Source of the DNA: Russula earlei
Taxonomy: Eukaryota > Basidiomycota > Agaricomycetes > Russulales > Russulaceae
Direction: 5' to 3'
Assembly (NCBI GenBank): GCA_025769875.1
Contig: JAGFNK010000003.1
Location: 1-64,000, forward strand
DNA length: 64,000 nt
The notes under the pieces were generated by a model. It was not told the origin of the DNA, ran no database searches, and worked only from the letters and a program-made list of their open reading frames with translations. Position 1 is the stretch's first letter. Every line of letters starts with the position of its first letter. Made by a program: the position numbers and the translations under genes. Positions 1-11,370 of this stretch are shown here, piece by piece.

Positions 1-260
1 GAACGTGCTTAGGTCGGTGTCTCGCCGAATCCAGTTTAGACCTAGACGAACGAGGCTTTCGTAGATTACATTTGGCTCATTGACCCGCCCGACAGGAAGG
101 CGTCTGTGCTGCGCCTCCTTCAGCCCCACACAACGGAAAACCTCCACCCTGGCCTTCCCCGAAGGGGAATATGTGGGAGCGATCACGTCTCCCTTGCAGC
201 TGAGATACAATGGGATTAACTAGATTATCATCTATCTCGTGAACGCTGTTTCTGTATTAT
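1..260. other. no gene seen
   Basis: Nothing recognisable lies on either strand between the window edge and the start of the inverted repeat at about 261. The reading frames are short and show no conserved motif. Confidence 0.5.
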
Positions 261-1625
261 TGCCGTTTTCAGCGCACTTGGCGGAGTTTGAATTCTACCC
301 AAATCAGTGCAGAAAATCCTCTCAAACGTGCAGGGCGAATATCCTCCCTCAAAACAGCTTCAATTCACATAAAACTTATTGTCCCTGAATACCTGAACGA
401 GGGCTAGGCAGCCCCATTGCTTTTCATGAGATTTGAGTGAGAATTGGTGGAGCTGGACTCAAGCCACCTCCACATGTGTATTAGATGAATTACAACTCAA
501 AATCGCGGTATATATCTATTATTTTTCCCTCATGTTGTACCCATGGGCTGTCTTGAGGCAGCCCCATAGCGTTTTTGACTCAAGCGTTGTGGTGTGCAAC
601 GTCATTTCCCTCATATCGTGTGACAGTAGCACGGTCGTGTGCCGGGAAGGAGCCCCCCCAGGAAGTGCACACCTGAGCCCATGGGGCGGTGAAGTGTGTC
701 CAAGAATGCAGAATGACTTCATAAGACTGAAGCTCCAAAGAGGAGGAGCACCTAGCGGGAACGCGAGAACGCGTTTGTTCATTCGACTGCACTCAGGTTC
801 ACACAGATGATAAGGGAACAACAGGGCAACTTTATTCAAGATGGTAGCAGATACAGGTGGGAACTAAGGCTAAGGGACAGGAAAAGCACAAAAGACAGGC
901 ATATGAAAGGAAATCTAGACGTGAGAAGGGGACCGAAGCTGGACAACGCGAGGTATCGAGTCGTGGTCTCCAGCGGCTGTGGTAGTGGCGTGTGGCGATT
1001 TGTGAAGGATGGCCGAGGCCAGGTGTGGTGACGAGGGGTGTGGTCGAGTCGCGACGCGAGGAGGGGGAGACGATGCAAAGGAGAGGCTGGAGGGGGGATA
1101 GGGAGAGTGCTGGTGGGTGGTCGCTTGGGCGCTGATGGCGCTGCCGAACGCGATTGCGGGTGGGACGATTGGAGAACTTGGATGGCAGATGCGAGGTAGA
1201 GGAGCGAGGGGGCGTGGAAGTAGAAAGGGAGAGGGAAGACGGCGGCAGGCTGGGAAATGGACGCATAGGCGGCGTGCAGATCTCTGACTAACAAAATGAG
1301 AGTCTAGTAAAAAAGGGGAGAAAAGCATACCGAAATGTACAGTAGCAACACCGTCCGATGGCAACGAAGACGGCGGCGTGGTACGGGGCTCTTCGGCTGT
1401 GCGTTGGGACTCGTCGGTGCATGGTGAAGGCGGGGGCGTTGAGGGCGAGGGCGTGCGGCGGTTGATGGGGGCGAGGGTGGCGTGATGGCGGCGACGATGA
1501 TGATGTGAGGACGAAGAGGAGATGGCACGAAAGGAATACGCACATATGTACTCTTGTAAGCGATTCGCGGCCAGCCATATAGCTGTGTGTTGGTGAGTCG
1601 ACATCGAGGCCGTGCGCCTTTGCGA
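261..1625 (+). repeat. outer arm A (left) of large inverted duplication
   Basis: This 1.37-kb segment is nearly identical, in inverted orientation, to 6464-7783. The match runs from the string aacggcaataat side at about 261 to a tcgcaaaggcgc junction at about 1625. The arms differ by scattered substitutions and by a block of about 55 bp near 965-1035 that is present here and absent on the right. On the minus strand both copies carry a candidate gene: a stretch reading SSLPSDGVATVHF, a 43-45 nt GT-AG intron (about 1285-1330), then VRDLHAAYASISQPAAVFP. I do not recognise it and cannot fix its frame downstream, because all three frames stay open in this C-rich stretch. An AATAAA (minus strand, about 832) follows the likely end. 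Open frames on the plus strand (433-810) look fortuitous. Confidence 0.85.
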
Positions 1626-1778
1626 ATGCGAACGCTGAGCGAGTCGGTGGCACATACGCGTACGCTTGTTTTTTTTTGAGTTGCTTCCTTGCTGCCACAC
1701 ATCACTTGGACACTGTACGTCGCTTCTCACACCCACCTCACCTTCACCTAGCCCATTCTCTTGCTCTTGAGGTTGAAC

Positions 1779-2064
1779 ATGCCATATGCCAACATCTTCA
1801 AGTCCGTCGTCCAGCGCGCTCCGCTCGCGGTCACTTTATGGGTGAGTTTTCTGTCTTTCAGTCGCAATTCAAGACTGATTCACTTGCCAGTGGTTCCGCG
1901 GCACAATCTCGGTGCAGGATGAGCACCATGACGCTGGGCGAGCTCGATACCTCAAGTTCGAGCTTTCGTTTGGGCGGCACGCCAACCATTCGGGTGGGAA
2001 GGTGGATGAGGGTCGTCGACCGCAAGGCGGTCGTTCTGAGGAATCTGGGGAGAACGCGAACTGA
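1779..2064 (+). CDS. small hypothetical protein, one intron
   Basis: The model is two exons, 1779-1841 and 1891-2064, joined across a 49-nt GT-AG intron (gtgagt...ccag). It gives a protein of about 78 residues starting MPYANIFKSVVQRAPLAVTLW. The N-terminus is amphipathic and basic, like a mitochondrial small-subunit protein, and the tail is hydrophilic and Gly/Arg/Glu-rich. I do not recognise the family. It is divergently placed to the candidate gene in arm A and lies in segment B, which is absent from the right half of the palindrome, so it is single copy here. The weak points are the short length and the lack of a conserved motif. Confidence 0.4.
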
Positions 2065-2574
2065 CACCACGCGTATAACCAGTCGAAATAAAAAAGAGTT
2101 AGGTCATTGCTAGAAAAATGCTTCCCTTGTGTGATATATTACCCCGTCAAAAGACTGCGCCTCAGGCTCTCTGTCGGTCTGTCGGAGGGCACACGACGAC
2201 TGAACAATGGCGTTCGTGGTTCAGCTGGCTTATTCCTACCAGCACACGAATGAGGGGAATGTCCCGTCTGACAACAAAAAAGGGCATTCGACGGCGAAGG
2301 GGCACGCTCGGGTGTCCGTGCGCGCGGGCGCAATGAGGCCACAGGACCTAGGGCCGCCCCGACAGCCTCGTGCAATTGCACCACTCGGCATGGGGCGAAG
2401 ATGCAGAAAAAAAGAAAAGAGCGAGATGCACAGGGCACGAACTGATGGTACCAGCTACCCTGTGACGTGCTAAAGACTTCCGTCGCAGGCTACAGGGATG
2501 TTGAGGGCGATACATCAGCTACATCCCAGGCACACGTACAACAGGGATGGCCGGCAGCGAGGAGAGGGAGGAAA

Positions 2575-2750
2575 GGAAGAGATCCGCTTACTCTTAAAGG
2601 GGAGGATGGCGAAAGAGTGGCCTTGCTTTCAGCATGGAGAGGCTTCCAGATAGGACCCGGTACCTTCATAATCACGACTGCTCACAGAGGTATTCACCAG
2701 GGATCTGCCTGCTCTTGAAAGGGGAGATGGTGAAAGAGTCAACTGCCTTG
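2575..2750. repeat. degenerate local direct repeat
   Basis: A stretch of about 40 bp at 2580-2622 (gatccgct..ctcttaaaggggaggatgg.gaaagagt) recurs imperfectly at 2700-2742, about 121 bp downstream. It lies in the gap between the small gene and the 3' end of the SAM-like gene. No coding or mobile-element signal goes with it. Confidence 0.4.
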
Positions 2751-2801
2751 ACAATAGTGTCCATATATCCAAGTCTAGTATAGAAAAGTGTTAGTATATT
2801 C

Positions 2802-4431
2802 TTAAAATCGAGCCTTCTTATTTTTCTCCATAGCTGATGCATCCTCCACTGCAAAGCGCAAAATCCGTGAGGCTGTCCCGAATTCCATGCCACCAACATC
2901 TGCCAGCTCACTGCGAGTGAGTGGTACAATGTCTTCAATCGTATAAAGTTTGTGGGTTTCTACAAGGATGTCAGCGTACTGTGAGAGATCTTCACCATAT
3001 TTATTTCGGACAGGGTGCTCTTCAATAGAACGGAGCCACTCCCTCAGGTCAGGGTAGGTGATGTTCCTATCGGATGCGGTGCGCTTTGACTGGGGCGGCG
3101 AAGACCCAGGGTTCGGAGTAAAGGGAACGATGTTTTCAGAGCGAGGTAAGCGATGGGAGTTCGAACCATTAACATTGTTGGCAAAGGCGCCACCCAGCAT
3201 CATCATCATCATTTGCGCCCATTGGGGTGGATCAGAGGACGATCCAGCCACCGTGTGGCTAGGGTTTGGCATGGAGCCCAACGTATCGAAAGGGGGTGGT
3301 TGTGATGTTTCCCGGTTCCTGACTTTCACCTGTCGAAAGCATTTGTCCGTGAGATTCAGTTTGTCTGGGGGAGTATCAACTGTTGCGAGGCGACGTGCCT
3401 GCAAAGGTGGTTTTAAGCTATGAAGATCCAAAAGAAACAATGGCGCGTACCAACAAGGAGGCCCAAATGCTCAGATCCTCCATCGTGTACTGGTAGTGTA
3501 CGCCATTCATTTGCACATAGCACGGCGTATTGTGCTTTTCGCACTGGTGTTTATCAGTCAAGAGCTTTAAAAGTTCATGTTGTTCTTGGCCAGGGAGATC
3601 CGAAAGCGCATTTGAGGGTGCTGACTGTACCTGGGTCTTTCTTTTCCCTGGACCCTTCCGTCGAGAAATCGTCAGATGAAATTATGCGGAGTAGCATTTA
3701 GGCGCACCTTTTCTGTGCCTGGTTCAGAGGTATCGACAATCTGGATGCTGAAAGGCTTGACTTTGCCCTTTCCACGGTTTTTCGCCTTCTGTTCATCGAT
3801 ATGGTTCCACACATGCTCGATTAGCTTTTGAAAGGAAGCTCCATCTTCAAGCAACTTTGCAACAGGCTTGCCCGTCTTGGGCACCATCCAGGGAAGGATG
3901 TATCCGATGTGCGATAGACAGACGATGCTCGTTTCCATTTTGGCCGCAATTTGGACAAGAAGATCTGAAAATGAGATGTCAGATTCGACAGCAAGTTCCC
4001 GAGACGCATTTTTGTATGGGACATCAAATGTGAGATTGATTACTGGACGGCCTGGGGTCACTAGTCACCGGCGAAAGGGGTCAATTCATCATTATTTGCA
4101 CACCTTCCTCTTCAATTGAAGCATCACTCCCTTCTATGGGTCCGATGGGTGAGGCGCGTTTACCGTCATCTGCAAGAGTATATAGGTCCAGTGGACTGAG
4201 TTCCCCGGCTTCTGCATTTACATAGGCATAGGACTCTTCCTCCCCATCCTCATCAATAGCAGGAAGGGATGTCTTGGAAGCCTGAGCTCGTGGTTGTGAT
4301 CGCTTCGGTCGAGTGGGAGTGCCTGAGCTGTCACTTTCATTTCCACCAGTTTTTTTTCGGGCAGCCTTCCTTTGGCCAGTAGTACGTGTCGGTGCAGGCC
4401 GGCGTTTTGAAGCACGTTGCTTCGAGCCCAT
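2802..4431 (-). CDS. SAM-like domain protein of a basidiomycete family
   Basis: Four exons on the minus strand: 4431-4104, 4060-3708, 3654-3451 and 3398-2802, with introns of 43-53 nt, all GT-AG and all in phase. The N-terminus (MGSKQRASKRRPAPTRTTG) is basic and low-complexity and is followed by an acidic segment. A globular middle starts TPGRPVINLTFDVPYKNAS. The C-terminus (YPDLREWLRSIEEH to about 2810) has the helical pattern of a sterile-alpha-motif-like domain, with a conserved GGMEFGTASRIL turn. The final residues are basic. Function is unknown; protein-protein interaction is the usual role of SAM folds. Exon 1 and its upstream flank are copied in inverted orientation beyond the transposon (6091-6423), and a mariner element sits about 120 bp upstream of the start codon, so its promoter may be altered. 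Confidence 0.65.
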
Positions 4432-4549
4432 GAGGGTTTAGGGGGTTGAAATGGAGGGGTAGAGTAAGGTATGGTGAGCAGCTCTGGGAAGGGAAGAACA
4501 CCCTGTCGTCGTCCTGGAGTAGGAGTGGACAGGGTGGACGGTTGATGAA
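4198..4549 (+). repeat. inner arm C (left) of inverted duplication
   Basis: This holds most of exon 1 and the upstream flank of the SAM-like gene. It is repeated in inverted orientation at 6091-6423 on the other side of the transposon. The left copy has about 20 bp (around 4510-4535) that the right copy lacks. The match breaks at gggaactca (about 4198 on the left, 6423 on the right). Confidence 0.85.
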
Positions 4550-4551
4550 TA

Positions 4552-4584
4552 AGCCACACGACTCTTTACGCGCTCGCTTTACGC
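4552..4584 (+). repeat. transposon left terminal inverted repeat
   Basis: These 33 bp match the reverse complement of 6056-6088 except at one position (G here, A there, 21st base). The repeat starts directly after TA. Confidence 0.85.
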
Positions 4585-4841
4585 AACAACAGGGCCCACA
4601 CATGAGGCGCCCGTGCAGGCGTCGTAGCGAGTTCGTGGACGCGGGTGAGAACATGGGGAGCAGGTTGTAGGGGGAAAGGCCAGCACAGCTGATTTCATGG
4701 CCAGCAGCCGTGAGTGGTGGGGGTCTCCCGCTGCTCGGGGGCAGCAGTTGGCTTGGGGTCCAATGATGTTCAAGGCCGGAACGGTAGCTTTGCAAGGTAC
4801 AATACAGTACAACAGGGGACACCACAGTAACTCGGAAAAAG

Positions 4842-6009
4842 TCAGATATAGTGACATTTGTGGAACCAACCTGCTGCGTCATCCGACGTAACAGAGAATG
4901 CTGCCCTATACAGGAAAACCCACACATCGGTATCATCACCACCCAAGTCAGCACGAGCCACACCCCCATTCCGACGAACGTAGGCCTTGATCTTTGAAAA
5001 TGCGAGTTCGATTGGATTAAAATCAGGAGAGTATGGTGGCAGGTAAAGGAGCCGACATCCCCTTCATCAAATGAGCAATACATCAGCATGAGAAAACAAT
5101 ATAATACCTTTCTTCGACCATTTGGAGTATTCGTGGACTTCTATGAATGCGCGCGTTGTCCATGATCAATACTGAGTTCTTGCCAGGGAAGGGATTCATT
5201 TTCGAAAGTAGACCTTGGATGAAGCCGGTAAATAGTTCAGATGTGAAAGAACCCTCAACCAGCTGGCTATAGATGATGCCATCGAGCGAGAGCGCTGGGA
5301 GAAGCGAATAACTGGATACTTTGTATTCTAGTCTGTTGTAGATATAGATAGCAGGACACACCGTTTTCCTCGAATGAAAAAGCTCTTCCTTACCGCTGCT
5401 TGCCCTGACATCGCCCATGCTCGCCCTCGAAGGTCAGTTCGGCGATCAAAGGAGCTTTCGTCCACAAAAACCGCCTGCTCTGCGGTATAGGTGATGCCAA
5501 AGGTATACCGATACTGAAGGCGCAGGTCCTCGTTGCGCTCTAGTGCATTTTTGCTCAGCTGGGCAAGTCAGTGCACTTGAGTGTGAACTCAAGGTGAAAT
5601 GACTTACCTTCTTCATCGTGAAGCCACTCCTTCTCAGGGTACGCCATATAGTCGTCAATGACACCTCAACGCCAGTCCTTTCTCTAAAAATATCTCTCAG
5701 CTCGTCAAGATAGGCATCCGGAGTATGGACGATGGTGCCTTGAAGAAACTAGCCAATATGCGCCACAGAACGAACTAGAGAATGTGGGGAACTCACTTGT
5801 ACTTCCTGCATTGTAAGGATTCTATTTGCTGGTTGGAGTAGACTGTTTGGGCGATTGGCTGTTCCACGAGATCTGAAATCGGCCACAATGCGCTCTATAG
5901 TACGACGAGGAACTCCAGTGTGATGGGTGATATCGTCAAGGGTCAATCTTGAAGACATGTGTAAGATAATCCAGCGTGCATCATCAGACAACGCCCGGCC
6001 ACGTGGCAT
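4842..6009 (-). CDS. DD34E transposase of Tc1/mariner class, apparently intact
   Basis: Five exons: 6009-5797, 5748-5608, 5558-5362, 5311-5108 and 5061-4842, all with GT-AG introns of 46-50 nt. Together they give a 324-residue protein with no stop. The N-terminus (MPRGRALSDDARWIILHM) begins a helix-turn-helix, with the recognition helix around TGVPRRTIERIV. The DDE domain shows AVFVDES (first D), VLIMDNARIH (second D) and YLPPYSPDFNPIE (E), with 34 residues between the second D and the E. It ends DDAAGWFHKCHYI, a common C-terminus of fungal relatives. It would cut and paste the element by binding the 33-bp ends. The frame and catalytic triad suggest it was recently active. It matters that all four introns must be spliced for function. 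Confidence 0.85.
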
Positions 6010-6055
6010 ATGTTTAGTTGAGTGTGCGATGAATGAAAAGCGTGATGTAAAGAAA

Positions 6056-6088
6056 GCGTAAAGCGAGTGCGTAAAGAGTCGTGTGGCT
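6056..6088 (-). repeat. transposon right terminal inverted repeat
   Basis: Inverted partner of 4552-4584, 32 of 33 bases identical, followed by TA. Confidence 0.85.
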
Positions 6089-6090
6089 TA

Positions 6091-6423
6091 TTCATCAACT
6101 GTCCACACGATGACAGGGTGTTCTTCCCTTCCCAGAGCTGCTCACCATACCTTACTCTACCCCTCCATTTCAACCCCCTAAACCTCTCATGGGCTCGAAG
6201 CAACGTGCTTCAAAACGCCGGCCTGCACCGACACGTACTACTGGCCAAAGGAAGGCTGCCCGAAAAAAAACTGGTGGAAATGAAAGTGACAGCTCAGGCA
6301 CTCCCACTCGACCGAAGCGATCACAACCACGAGCTCAGGCTTCCAAGACATCCCTTCCTGCTATTGATGAGGATGGGGAGGAAGAGTCCTATGCCTATGT
6401 AAATGCAGAAGCCTGGGAACTCA
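6091..6423 (-). repeat. inner arm C' (right) of inverted duplication
   Basis: Reverse-complement copy of 4198-4549. It starts at the transposon end and stops at gggaactca, where 40 bp of unrelated sequence (6424-6463) leads into arm A'. Confidence 0.85.
6189..6423 (+). pseudogene. truncated exon-1 copy of SAM-like gene
   Basis: The ATG and first 76 or so codons repeat the start of the 2802-4431 gene (MGSKQRASKRRP...). The copy is cut at the palindrome breakpoint just after AYVNAEA. The globular and SAM-like parts are missing. By chance the frame stays open through the filler and into arm A' up to about 6788, giving a chimeric 199-codon frame with no conserved C-terminus. I read it as a duplication fragment, though it retains its own copy of the upstream flank and could be transcribed. 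Confidence 0.7.
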
Positions 6424-6463
6424 CTACAGCACACACGCACGGACCACAAGACATGCAAAATTG

Positions 6464-7783
6464 TCGCAAAGGCGCTACGGCCTCGATGTCGACTCACCCA
6501 CACACAGCTATATGGCTGGCCGCGAATCGCTTACAAGAGTACATATGTGCGTATTCCTTTCGTGCCATCTCCTCTTCGTCCTCACATCATCATCATCGTC
6601 GCCGCCAGCACGCCACCCTCGCCCCCATCAACCGCCGCACGCCCTCGCCCTCAACGCCCCCGCCTTCACCATGCACCACGAGTCCCAACGCACAGCCGAA
6701 GAGCCCCGTACCACGCCGCCGTCTTCGTTGCCATCGGACGGTGTTGCTACTGTACATTTCGGTATGCTTTTCTCCCCTTTTTTACTAGACTCTCACTTTG
6801 TTAGTCAGAGATCTGCACGCCGCCTATGCGTCCATTTCCCAGCCTGCCGCCGTCTTCCCTCTCCCTTTCTACTTCCACGCCCCCTCGCTCCTCTACCTCG
6901 CATCTGCCATCCAAGTTCTCCAATCGTCCCACCCGCAATCGCGTTCGGCAGCGCCATCAGCGCCCAAGCGACCACCCACCAGCACTCTCCCTATCCCCCC
7001 TCCAGCCTCTCCTTTGCATCGTCTCCCCCTCCTCGCGTCGCGACTCGACCACACCCCTCGTCACCACACAACGACTCGATACCACTCGCGTTGTCCAGCT
7101 TCGGTCCCCTTCTCACGTCTAGATTTCCTTTCATATGCCTGTCTTTTGTGCTTTTCCTGTCCCTTAGCCTTAGTTCCCACCTGTATCTGCTACCATCTTG
7201 AATAAAGTTGCCCTGTTGTTCCCTTATCATCTGTGTGAACCTGAGTGCAGTCGAATGAACAAACGCGTTCTCGCGTTCCCGCTAGGTGCTCCTCCTCTTT
7301 GGAGCTTCAGTCTTATGAAGTCATTATGCATTCTTGGACACACTTCACCGCCCCATGGGCTCAGGTGTGCACTTCCTGGGGGGGCTCCTTCCCGGCACAC
7401 GACCGTGCTACTGTCACACGATATGAGGGAAACGACGTTGCACACCACAATGCTTGAGTCAAAAACACTATGGGGCTGCCTCAAGACAGCCCATGGGTAC
7501 AACATGAGGGAAAAATAATAGATATAGACCATGATTTTGAGTTGTAATTCATCTAATACACATGTGGAGGTGGCTTGAGTCCAGCTCCACCAATTCTCAC
7601 TCAAATCTCATGAAAACAATGGGGCTGCCTAGCCCTCATTCAGGTGATTCAGGGACAATAAGTTTTATGTGAATTGAAGCTGTTTTGAGGGAGGATATTC
7701 GCCCCGCACGTTTGAGAGGGTTTTCTGTGCTGATTTGGGTGGAATTCAAACTCCGCCAAGTGCGCTGAAAACGGCAATAATCT
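6464..7783 (-). repeat. outer arm A' (right) of large inverted duplication
   Basis: Inverted copy of 261-1625. The candidate gene is now on the plus strand: SSLPSDGVATVHF, an intron at about 6750-6795, then VRDLHAAYASISQPAAVFP. The right copy lacks about 55 bp present on the left (near 7068), which changes the downstream frame, and has an AATAAA at about 7201. The outer edge of homology (about 7783) lies in the 3' flank of the RhoGEF gene. Confidence 0.85.
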
Positions 7784-7946
7784 AAATTTGTCTTGCCTCT
7801 AGGACAATTCGTGATTTCATATACTGACAGGGTATGTGAGGTAAATAAAGAACCAGAGAGCCAATGGTCTGTGTGCGTGTACGGGCGATGTTGTATGAGA
7901 AGGTTTGAGAAAGCGAACAGCAAGAGCGTCCAAGTGTCATGATTGA

Positions 7947-10900
7947 TTACCGTGCACCCATTCTATCGGAACCCGCCAAAAGACTGTCGTATAGCCCGAC
8001 AGCAGCCTGTTCGTTGCGCAGCTGAATCATGTAGATGATCCCTGTGCGTGAACCATTGTCACTCAATTCAACCGCAACACCTGTCTTTGCAACACGCTCG
8101 ACGCCATCCGTGAGCACGATCGTCGAGATCAACACAGATTTGTTCCTATCCTCCGCCTCCACCACCAACTGTTTCACGTTCGTTGGTTGCTGGCAGTACA
8201 ACTTCAATTTGGCAGACCCGAGCGACTTCCACTGTGCGTGGGCTTGCTTTAAGAACACTTTGCACCTCATCTGCGCAGAGAATGGTAGAGGTAACTGGTT
8301 CTGCCAGGGCCTGGGTTGGTCGCCGTCGGGGACGTGGGGGGACTCGGTTCGTCGATTGACCCAATGGCCGTCGTTGACGTACGGAACTGAGCTGACGGAG
8401 GAAGGACTCGAGATTGCGGCTCGCCTACGTGCCCCATGGAGCGCGCACGTGGCACCTGTGGGTCGGGCATGCTTCCCATGCCTGGACGCGGCACTCCATC
8501 AAATGGAGGCGCGCGTCGTGACTCAGGCGGCGCATGGAGGAACGACGCGGAAGGGCTCTTGCGAAGAACGCCTTGGAAGGACGGGTTCGAAAGCTGCTGA
8601 CCAGGCGGAACAATGGGATGAGGATTTGGAGGCGCGACTTGACCATTTGCTGGGTTTGGAGGCAAACGCGGTGTGGGTCGTTGGAAGGAAGATGGCGCTA
8701 TACTAGGCATCGGTTGCTGGATTTGGGGAAGATTCAAGGGTCCACGTCTATTCAAAGGATCGGCGCTTGTGGCGCGTTGAGGAGGAAATTGCCCAGGGTC
8801 AAACACCTGGCCGGATCCAGGGGGGGCAGATGTAGGAAGCGGGGCTACGGGTTGAGGTGACGGGCCCTGAGAAACGGACGCGGGACCGAGAGGAGTCCCG
8901 CCTATAAACGACGCTTGAAAAGATTGGCGAGTTGGGTACGTGCCAGTTGAATGGGGATCGTGTACTGGCTGCGTCCAGCCGCCACCTTGTTGAGTCTGCG
9001 CTTCAATAGAGGGTACCTGATTCGGCATGTTGCTCATGTGCGATATCGTGGCCATAGGGACATCATGACTATTCCTTGAAGGCGGACCTGAGCTACGGGG
9101 TGATACTGAGCTGTAGACACTGCTGATCGGGGAAGAAGCTCGGCGCGGGGAAGGGCTACGACTACTTGTAGGTGGTCCAGTAGATTGACGTAAATCGGGA
9201 GCCGTTTGAGAGGACGGAATCGAATCGCCATCTCCGGGAGCAGGTTGGGCTTTAGGGATCCCGTTTAATGTCGGCATGGGAGGAAGAGGATGCTTAGAAG
9301 TAGCGTAGACTAGGTGCACAAAAGTGAGTTTTTAATCAAAGGAGACTTCGCCGGCGCTCACCTGCGCTGGCAAACTCGATGCACTCCTTAAATCTAGAGA
9401 GCACCCTTTCCCGCATGGCCACTGATGAGAAGACCAGATCTAGCTTTTCTTTTCTCATAATGGTCACCTGCACCGCACGGTCTACATCTTGGGTGGTCAG
9501 CTACCGATATCAACAAAACATGGTGGACAAGCACAACCTTCGCCTTCTACCTTCGCCACTTTGAGATGCTTTCCTGCTAGAGGAGGGTAAAGCAGCCACA
9601 TATCCGCCCCAGGAGTGTTTGTGCTTCTTTCCCCAGGTGCCATTTTTTCGCATACGAGAAAAAGATCGGAGAGTATGAAAATGAGGCCACCGGGGTGGTT
9701 GACTTCAACGCCTGTTGACCGAGGGACGAAGCGGATAGCGACGTCCGCACTGATTCTCATGGTCCTTGCGTACGGTAATGAGGGAGGCGCGATCTGAAGG
9801 CGCACTGCCTACTCTGGGTTCAGCCAGAAGGTCGGACGATATCGGATTAGGAATTTACCCTTGGCTTCATGGTGAAAACATCCAGACATTTATCCACTGC
9901 CAGGCGGCTGTCGAGTTCTGTTAGGGAAATCGGAACCTTGCTCGTCAGTCCTCGTTCTATAGTAGACAGGCTAGTGTCGTTTGAGGATCTTCCACTGAGA
10001 GAATTGTGAATGATGAAGGCCCATCTACATATGCACTAAAACGCACGCGGTGAGAAGACTAGATCCTCCGGTCGAATTCGTCTCACTCCCTGCGGTGGTC
10101 TCAACGGGAGGAAGTTCCAGCGGTTTCGATACGCGGCTTGGGCTGCGGAAATCGACCACAACTTCGTCCTCTGTTGCCTGAGCTGTTGGGACAGACGATC
10201 CAACCTTGAGGCTAGCTCGTGTATCGTAAATGGCAAGTAGCTTGTCAAGTTTTTCGGAGGCACTAGCGAGGAGTTTATGGTCGCTTCGGCCCGGTTGTGC
10301 TCCCTTCAATAGGCGCTTGTACAGCCTCTTGAAGTACTTCAACCGCAGCATAGGCAGAAGGAACAGCTCGTCAAGGGTCCAAATTTGCGGGTCCGAGTCC
10401 TTAGACGAGGCATTTGGAGGTGGCAGCGTAGTTGAGAACGCCGCAAGCACGCCCGGCAGACGAGTGTTATTGCGCACAGGTTCCCATGTGTCAAAGCCTG
10501 CGATATACCGCTCGCAATATGACGTATAAGGTGCTTCGAGGTCATCGACCTGCCAATAACATGAGAACATTGTTACAAAGCCTTCCGATCATACCGGGAC
10601 GCACCCATCGCATGAGGATATCACCGAGAGCCTGTGGCGAGGAGGGGTTCGTGCCAAATTCTCTCAGGCGCTGGCTCGACAACATCAGCTCACTGGGCAC
10701 GGGTGGATCAAAAACACGCACGGAGAGTAGCATCCGGTCCGCTTTGTATATGCCCTCTATACTTCTGAACATAAGGTCCAATTCATGAGGAGGGAGGCTC
10801 GAACGAGACCATGCCGAGGCAACTTTCTGTCAGTTATTAAGCATGAGATGACATCGCAGGCGGGAGGAATGACCTACACGGATGACACCTGTCAGTTGGT

Positions 10901-11281
10901 CCACATAGATTTTTTCCGTATCAATAAGGTCCACTAAGGGGTTCGAGCGTTTGGAACGTGAATCAGGGCTGGACGGGCTTGAGGGAGAGCCGGGAAGAGT
11001 GCCGAGGTCTAAACGAAGGAAAGGATCGTAAGAAGCCAGGAGGGGAAAGAGCGTAGAGCGCTACTTTGGCCTAAGCTTTCGTTCGAGGCAGCAACGTCGA
11101 TGGGAGGGGGCCGGAGGTTGTTGGAGCGCGCAACCGTCTCCTTGCTGGTCGATTTCGTTGGGGGTCGAGGTGCCGGGTTTGAGGAAAAATCAGGGTCCTC
11201 TCGTGGTGGGGGACGGGGGAGCTTGTCTCTTGTGAGAGAAGGCAAAGCTTTGTTGGCTTGAAGCACTTGGGGTGCGTTCAT
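7947..11281 (-). CDS. Rho guanine-nucleotide exchange factor (DH-PH type)
   Basis: About ten exons and roughly 970 residues. The N-terminus is Pro/Ser-rich (MNAPQVLQANKALPS). The Dbl-homology (RhoGEF) domain runs from about residue 95: NPLVDLIDTEKIYVDQL, then LPPHELDLMFRSIEGIY, then the APYTSYCERYIAGFDTW and LDELFLLPMLRLKYFKRLYKRL helices. A PH-like part follows (GGLIFILSDLFLVCEKM; RKEKLDLVFSSVAMRERVL). Then come about 320 residues of Pro/Ser-rich linker and a conserved C-terminal domain (MRCKVFLKQAHAQWKSLGSA to SLLAGSDRMGAR). It should load GTP on Rho/Rac proteins; the window also encodes a Rac at 29174. The last splice (about 8270-8340) is uncertain: the only in-phase solution uses a weak GTCAAT donor. 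The start is 89 bp from the divergent gene at 11371. Confidence 0.8.
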
Positions 11282-11370
11282 CAAGTACTCGGGTGCGAAT
11301 GCGGGATGCGAATAGTTGTGAGAGAGAAAAGGCGCCCACCCGACCCGACTCGGTTAATCATCGACATATC

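Larger units (their letters stand above)
4550..6090 (-). mobile_element. Tc1/mariner-class DNA transposon
   Basis: An element of about 1.54 kb bounded by TA dinucleotides (4550-4551 and 6089-6090), as expected for a TA target-site duplication. Its ends are 33-bp inverted repeats (4552-4584 and 6056-6088) with one mismatch, starting AGCCACACGACTC. It carries one intron-containing transposase gene on the minus strand with all catalytic residues present. The inverted flank duplication extends beyond both ends, so the element lies at the centre of a palindrome and the TA on the right is not independent evidence of a normal insertion. Confidence 0.85.

Noticed and set aside
433..810. 125-codon frame, also present as a copy at 7227-7604
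   Set aside because: It is duplicated only because it lies in the inverted arms. It opens with TTG, lies antisense to the 3' flank of the candidate gene and has no motif.
4337..5089. 250-codon frame over the transposase C-terminus
   Set aside because: It overlaps the transposase in another frame. The DDE-domain frame with introns explains the conserved residues.
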